This document shows, piece after piece, positions 60,736 to 64,000 of a DNA stretch of 64,000 bases. How positions within the stretch are numbered: the stretch's first letter is position 1; every line of letters begins with the position of its first letter. This stretch comes from Gammaproteobacteria bacterium (GTDB lineage Bacteria > Pseudomonadota > Gammaproteobacteria > Steroidobacterales > Steroidobacteraceae). Where the stretch lies: the NCBI GenBank assembly GCA_028293725.1, contig JAQGOE010000074.1:54975-118974 (forward strand), written 5' to 3'. Below the pieces are notes generated by a model, which saw only the letters and a list, made by a program, of their open reading frames with translations, was not told where the DNA came from and did no database searches. The position numbers and the translations under genes were made by a program.

Positions 60736-61803
60736 ATGCGCGCGATGAATCGATTGGCCTGTTTTGCCGTATTGTCCGTCGTGATGGGTTCCGTCCTGGC
60801 GCAGGAGTCCACGGCACCGATCCACGTTCCGAACCGGCCCACGACCTCCCTGTTCCGGGGTGAGCAGGGCGCGCAGCCGACCGAAGTCCAATTCGATCCG
60901 GACACCCGCACCGTGACGATCAAGGTGCGGATCCAGGATTCCAACGGCTATTTCATTCCCAACATCCACCGCGAGAATTTCGTGGTTTATGACAACGGCG
61001 TTCGCCAACAGACTGTCCGTGTCGATGTCGAGCATGCCCGGGTTTCGGTCGGACTTCTGCTCGAGCACGGCGGTCATTATCGCGCGCTGAACGAGGCCAT
61101 CGGGACCGCCGTCGCGACGGCAGCGAGCGAATTCCTGGCGCAGCTCGGTCCGGGCGATAGTGTAGCGATCTGGAAGTACGGCGACAGCGTCGAGGAGGTC
61201 GCGAAGCTTACGCCGGACCATGACGCACCCTCCCTGGCACTTGCCAATCTGGCGGCACCGCCCTTTTCAGAGCAGAACTTCTACGACGCCCTGATCGCCA
61301 CGTTACCGCAAGTGCAGGCCATGGGCGGACGCAAGGCGTTGCTGGTGATCTCCTCGGGCCTCGATACATTCAGCAAAGCGACCTTTCAAGATGCTCTTCG
61401 GGTCGTGCGTCAGTCGGAGGTGCCCATCTACGCGATCAGTCTGGGCTCCATCGCGCAATCCGACGCACCGCTGTCTCTCCACCCCGGCCCGTACGCACGC
61501 CTCGACTGGAAGCGCGCGGAATCCGAGCTCGGTGAGCTCGCCCGCGCATCCGGGGGCCGGATGTATTCGCCGCAGTCAACATTGGAGCTATCCGGAATCT
61601 ATGATGACATGATGGAAAACCTCCGGGTGCGGTATGTGATCACCTACCGGCCCACGGAGGTAACCGCTACAAATCGCCCGAGACCGGTCCGGATCGAGCT
61701 CGTTGACTCGAAGTCGGGTGGCCCACTGGAGGTGGTGGACACCAATGGCAAAGCGGTGCGCCCGAAATTCCTCATCCAGGGGAGCTACACCCCTCACCCC
61801 TGA
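60736..61803 (+). CDS. Secreted VWA-like protein lacking a MIDAS site
   Basis: The 355-residue protein has a signal peptide (ending SVLAQ) and a VWFA-related domain with the N-terminal strand TVTIKVRIQDSNGYFIPNI and FVVYDNGVRQ. The metal-ion site normally reads DxSxS; here it is LLLEHGGHY, and the matching Thr is missing. Only GLDTFSK keeps a late ligand. It is probably a non-metal-binding structural relative of acidobacterial-type VWA proteins. ATG 60736 starts the signal peptide. No neighbour explains its role. Confidence 0.85.
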   Translation: MRAMNRLACFAVLSVVMGSVLAQESTAPIHVPNRPTTSLFRGEQGAQPTEVQFDPDTRTVTIKVRIQDSNGYFIPNIHRENFVVYDNGVRQQTVRVDVEHARVSVGLLLEHGGHYRALNEAIGTAVATAASEFLAQLGPGDSVAIWKYGDSVEEVAKLTPDHDAPSLALANLAAPPFSEQNFYDALIATLPQVQAMGGRKALLVISSGLDTFSKATFQDALRVVRQSEVPIYAISLGSIAQSDAPLSLHPGPYARLDWKRAESELGELARASGGRMYSPQSTLELSGIYDDMMENLRVRYVITYRPTEVTATNRPRPVRIELVDSKSGGPLEVVDTNGKAVRPKFLIQGSYTPHP

Positions 61804-61826
61804 CCGAGCCTTGAGCTCGGTACTTT

Positions 61827-61856
61827 GTTACCATGGTACCTCAGTACCATGGTACC
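61827..61856. promoter_or_regulatory. Paired palindromic operator TACCATGGTA x2
   Basis: The palindrome TACCATGGTA occurs twice (61829-61838 and 61845-61854), centres 16 bp apart. Flanking GGTAC half-sites (61819 and 61851) extend the array. It ends 10 nt before the ATG of the ribbon-helix-helix protein. The spacing suits two RHH dimers side by side on one face of the DNA. Confidence 0.72.
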
Positions 61857-61865
61857 ATCAGGGCC

Positions 61866-62108
61866 ATGAAAGAAGTGACCCGCACCCAGACCGGCGTCCG
61901 CCTGGAAAGCCGTCTGCTGAAAGTCCTGAAGGCGTTGGCAACCGAGCTCGAGATGCCGCTGGGCGATCTGCTCGAAGGCATTGTGCTACACGCCTTCGAA
62001 GGCAAGGCGCCGTTCTCGGCCCCTACTCTCAAGAAGATCAAGGCGCTGAAGAGCGTTTATGGGCTCGATCTGACAGCGGAGGATTCTCATAGCCTCCGGG
62101 AGGCGTAA
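61866..62108 (+). CDS. Ribbon-helix-helix (CopG-like) DNA-binding protein
   Basis: The 80-residue protein has the RHH fold pattern: a strand TGVRLESR, then helices LLKVLKALATELEMPLGDL and LEGIVLHAFEG. The C-terminal part (PTLKKIKALKSVYGLDLTA) is longer than a minimal CopG. It most likely autoregulates from the palindromes just upstream and could be an antitoxin-like partner of the next gene, which starts 5 bp after its stop. Confidence 0.82.
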   Translation: MKEVTRTQTGVRLESRLLKVLKALATELEMPLGDLLEGIVLHAFEGKAPFSAPTLKKIKALKSVYGLDLTAEDSHSLREA

Positions 62109-62113
62109 GCGCA

Positions 62114-62503
62114 ATGAATGAGGAGTACACAGATCTCGCGCAATTTATCCGTGGGGAGGTCGACCCGGGCAGATTCCCACATCGCGAGCACGTTCGGATG
62201 GGCTTCGAGATGCTCCGACGGCACAACTTCGAGGAAGCCGCCCTCCACTATTGCGGGGCTTTACGCGCGATGACCGCACGTGCCGGAAAGCCCATGGCTT
62301 TCCATCAGACAATTACGATCGCCTTTCTGGCACTGATCGCGGAGCGGATGCAGGCCGCCGAGCATTGCGACTTCGCCTCCTTTGCCGGCGCCAATCCCGA
62401 TCTCATCGATAAGTCGGCCTTGCAGCGCTGGTACCGCCCCGAGCGGCTGGCGACGGACGCCGCCCGGCGCACTTTCCTGTTGCCTGATCCCCATTCAGTC
62501 TAG
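62114..62503 (+). CDS. Conserved unknown protein paired with the RHH regulator
   Basis: The 129-residue protein has conserved-looking blocks FPHREHVRMGFEML, AALHYCGALRAMTARAGKPMAFHQTITIAF and LIAERM. The His residues (HREH, FHQT) may form a metal or catalytic site. I recall this pattern as a widespread family without a known function. No toxin motif was recognised. It overlaps the convergent stomatin gene by 4 bp. Confidence 0.75.
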   Translation: MNEEYTDLAQFIRGEVDPGRFPHREHVRMGFEMLRRHNFEEAALHYCGALRAMTARAGKPMAFHQTITIAFLALIAERMQAAEHCDFASFAGANPDLIDKSALQRWYRPERLATDAARRTFLLPDPHSV

Positions 62504-63420
62504 GTAACGGGTGGCTTGCGAATGATGCTGGTCGCCATGGAGACGACGGACGCGAGATCACTGAGTTGCCCGGGGATGATGAGCGTCGTGCTTTCTTTCG
62601 CCAGTTTTCCGAACTGCCGGACGTACTCCTCGCCTATACGAAGCTGCATCGCCTCGATGCCGCCGCGCTCGCTGAGAGCGCCGCCGACCTGGCGCAAGCC
62701 CTCAGCCGTGGCGGTCGCGACCGCCAGGATTGCCGAGGCCTGACCTTCGGCTTCGTTGATCTGCTGCTGCTTGTTGGCCTCGGACGCCTTGATGACGCGC
62801 TGTTTGTCACCCTCGGCCTGATTGATCTTGGCGTCGCGCTCACCCTCGGATGCCAACACGACGGCGCGCTTTTCGCGCTCGGCGCGCATTTGCTTCTCCA
62901 TCGCGGACAATACGTCCTTCGGTGGCGCGATGTTTTTGATCTCGTAGCGCATCACCTTAACGCCCCACGCAACCGACGCCTTATCCAACTCGGCCACGAC
63001 GTTTGCGTTGATTATCCCACGAGCCTCGAACGTGCGATCGAGTTCTATCTTACCGATCTCGCTGCGCAAAGTGGTTTGTGCAAGTTGGGAAATTGCGAAG
63101 CCGTAATTGGTAATGCCGTATGAGGCGAGATGCGGATCGAGGACCTGCATGTAGAGGACGGCGTCGACACCAACCTGCACATTGTCCCGCGTAATGCAGA
63201 TCTGCTCGGCCACGTCGAGGGCCTGTTCCTTCAGGCTGTGCCGGTAGGCAACACGCTCGACGAACGGAATCAGGATATGAAATCCGGCATGCAGTGTGCG
63301 GCTGTACTTCCCGAGATTCTCAATAACGTACGCGCTCTGCTGTGGGACCACAGTTGCGGTCCGCGCGATCACAATCACGGCGACAATAGCAAGCGCAATG
63401 AATACGTAGGACGTGTACAT
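62500..63420 (-). CDS. SPFH/stomatin-like protein (QmcA-like)
   Basis: The 306-residue protein has an N-terminal membrane helix (FIALAIVAVIVIARTAT), the band 7/SPFH domain (VVPQQSAYVIENLGKYSR, GFHILIPFVERVAYRHSLKEQ, ICITRDNVQVGVDAVLYMQV) and a C-terminal coiled-coil-like stretch rich in Ala, Glu and Lys. Such proteins form membrane-domain rings and often assist FtsH or NfeD-type partners. An NfeD gene lies 34 bp upstream on the same strand. Confidence 0.93.
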   Translation of the reverse strand: MYTSYVFIALAIVAVIVIARTATVVPQQSAYVIENLGKYSRTLHAGFHILIPFVERVAYRHSLKEQALDVAEQICITRDNVQVGVDAVLYMQVLDPHLASYGITNYGFAISQLAQTTLRSEIGKIELDRTFEARGIINANVVAELDKASVAWGVKVMRYEIKNIAPPKDVLSAMEKQMRAEREKRAVVLASEGERDAKINQAEGDKQRVIKASEANKQQQINEAEGQASAILAVATATAEGLRQVGGALSERGGIEAMQLRIGEEYVRQFGKLAKESTTLIIPGQLSDLASVVSMATSIIRKPPVT

Positions 63421-63454
63421 GTGGCAGTCCGTGGATGTTAACTACGTGGAGAGG

Positions 63455-63892
63455 CTAGATGTTGGGTCGGACGAGGAGCGTAAGACCTTTCACGCTCGCG
63501 ATGCGGGCGCGTGCACCGGACGGTATGGGTGTATTGCTATCGTTGCACACCGTCCAGAAAGTACCGCCGTGCTCCGCCCTGCACGTTTCGCCGGGAGCAA
63601 GCGCGACCGGCAGGGTCATCTCGCCACCGTGAGGCGGCCCGACTTGAACGGGTGTCGCGTGACCGCGGAAGCGGCGATAGACCCGGCTACGGAAGGCCAC
63701 CATCAAGGCGATCGCCAGAATCGCGAAGCTGGCCCACTGGGCCCAGGGGGCGAGCGGATACAGAAATCCCGTGGTCAGGCCGACCGCAATGGCCGCGAAA
63801 CCAACAAAAACGAGGTAGAACTCCGCTGCCACGAAAGCGAGCTCCGCCCCAAGCAATATCGCACCGCCGACTACCCAGCCCCACCAGCTCAT
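63455..63892 (-). CDS. NfeD-family protein
   Basis: The 145-residue protein has three membrane helices (WGWVVGGAILLGAELAF, YLVFVGFAAIAVGLTTGFL, WASFAILAIALMVAF) and a C-terminal OB-fold domain (GEMTLPVALAPGETCRAEHGG, ARARIASVKGLTLLV). NfeD short forms partner with stomatin-like proteins, matching the gene that follows. It starts the two-gene operon. The remaining 108 bp to the edge hold a short hairpin (63913-63928) and nothing else I can assign. Confidence 0.92.
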   Translation of the reverse strand: MSWWGWVVGGAILLGAELAFVAAEFYLVFVGFAAIAVGLTTGFLYPLAPWAQWASFAILAIALMVAFRSRVYRRFRGHATPVQVGPPHGGEMTLPVALAPGETCRAEHGGTFWTVCNDSNTPIPSGARARIASVKGLTLLVRPNI

Positions 63893-64000
63893 TTCGAGTT
63901 CTCCGGATCCTTGGCGCCCCAGGGCGCCCTCGGCTATCCGATGAGTATAGACCGAGCACCCTTCCAGCGCCCGATCGCGGGAGGCTAGCGTCTAAGACCC

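Noticed and set aside
63913..63928. Hairpin GGCGCCC-CA-GGGCGCC upstream of the NfeD gene
   Set aside because: The loop is 2 nt and there is no T-run; it is probably a chance GC-rich palindrome.
1..64000. CRISPR arrays, tRNA/rRNA genes, transposases, prophage genes
   Set aside because: No regularly spaced repeats, no cloverleaf-like or rRNA-like sequence, and no transposase, integrase or phage structural proteins were seen.

Overview
The window is GC-rich, densely coded DNA from a Gram-negative bacterium. TonB-dependent uptake, twin-arginine export, a VPLPA-CTERM sorting tail, a large-subunit catalase and FixK/FixJ-type regulation point to a proteobacterium. The overall style resembles soil or aquatic Gammaproteobacteria of the Steroidobacter/Nevskia/Xanthomonadales kind, but that placement is an inference. 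I saw no rRNA, tRNA, CRISPR array, insertion sequence, prophage or origin.

Region 1 (1-20.8 kb) is a catabolic island. After a partial DoxX gene, a LysR regulator and a decayed alpha/beta hydrolase comes a reverse-strand operon: a RutA-like flavin monooxygenase, a RutB-like cysteine hydrolase, a DODA-type dioxygenase and a VOC protein. It is followed by an M20 metallohydrolase, two divergent TauD/TfdA dioxygenases, an MFS carrier, an SDR, a TonB-dependent receptor, an acetamidase/formamidase, a Rieske oxygenase, an 804-residue AraC-formamidase fusion, a CocE/NonD esterase and a nitroreductase. Together they look like uptake and stepwise breakdown of an unidentified amide- or N-containing (possibly heterocyclic) compound.

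Region 2 (20.9-31.2 kb) looks like an envelope-lipid locus. It holds a divergent cis-prenyltransferase homologue, an OmpR-type two-component system, a membrane protein with a coupled winged-helix regulator, a variant PAP2 phosphatase, a VPLPA-CTERM surface protein, an HpnI/ceramide-type glycosyltransferase, an alkaline-phosphatase-superfamily enzyme and a beta-propeller protein. Two cis-motifs recur in its intergenic regions: CGTAAG-N5-CGTAAG direct repeats (probably the response regulator) and TACTTT-N7-AAAGTA dyads (probably the winged-helix regulator).

Region 3 (31.2-41.9 kb) holds a small EamA transporter, a DDAH-type hydrolase, a tightly coupled PIG-L deacetylase / NodS-like methyltransferase / glycosyltransferase / acyl-CoA dehydrogenase cluster of unknown product, a clade II catalase, a GGDEF-EAL protein and a zinc-ribbon metallopeptidase.

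Region 4 (41.9-52.3 kb) is a second catabolic block: a serine hydrolase coupled to an MFS carrier, divergent from an acyl-CoA dehydrogenase and an acyl-CoA ligase, an isoprenylcysteine-methyltransferase-like protein, and a GMC dehydrogenase / subunit 3 / triheme cytochrome c complex.

Region 5 (52.4-60.7 kb) is a FixK-type regulatory and stress island: PsiE, a Crp/Fnr regulator without an Fe-S cysteine cluster, a REC-only protein, a FixJ-like regulator coupled to a MEDS-PAS histidine kinase, PepSY-like, BON, PRC-barrel and DUF5335-like proteins, a soluble kinase, and a protein made of two copies of an unknown domain. Three perfect TTGAT-N4-ATCAA boxes precede transcription units here. The window ends with a VWA-like secreted protein, a ribbon-helix-helix protein behind paired palindromes, a conserved unknown protein, and an NfeD-stomatin pair.
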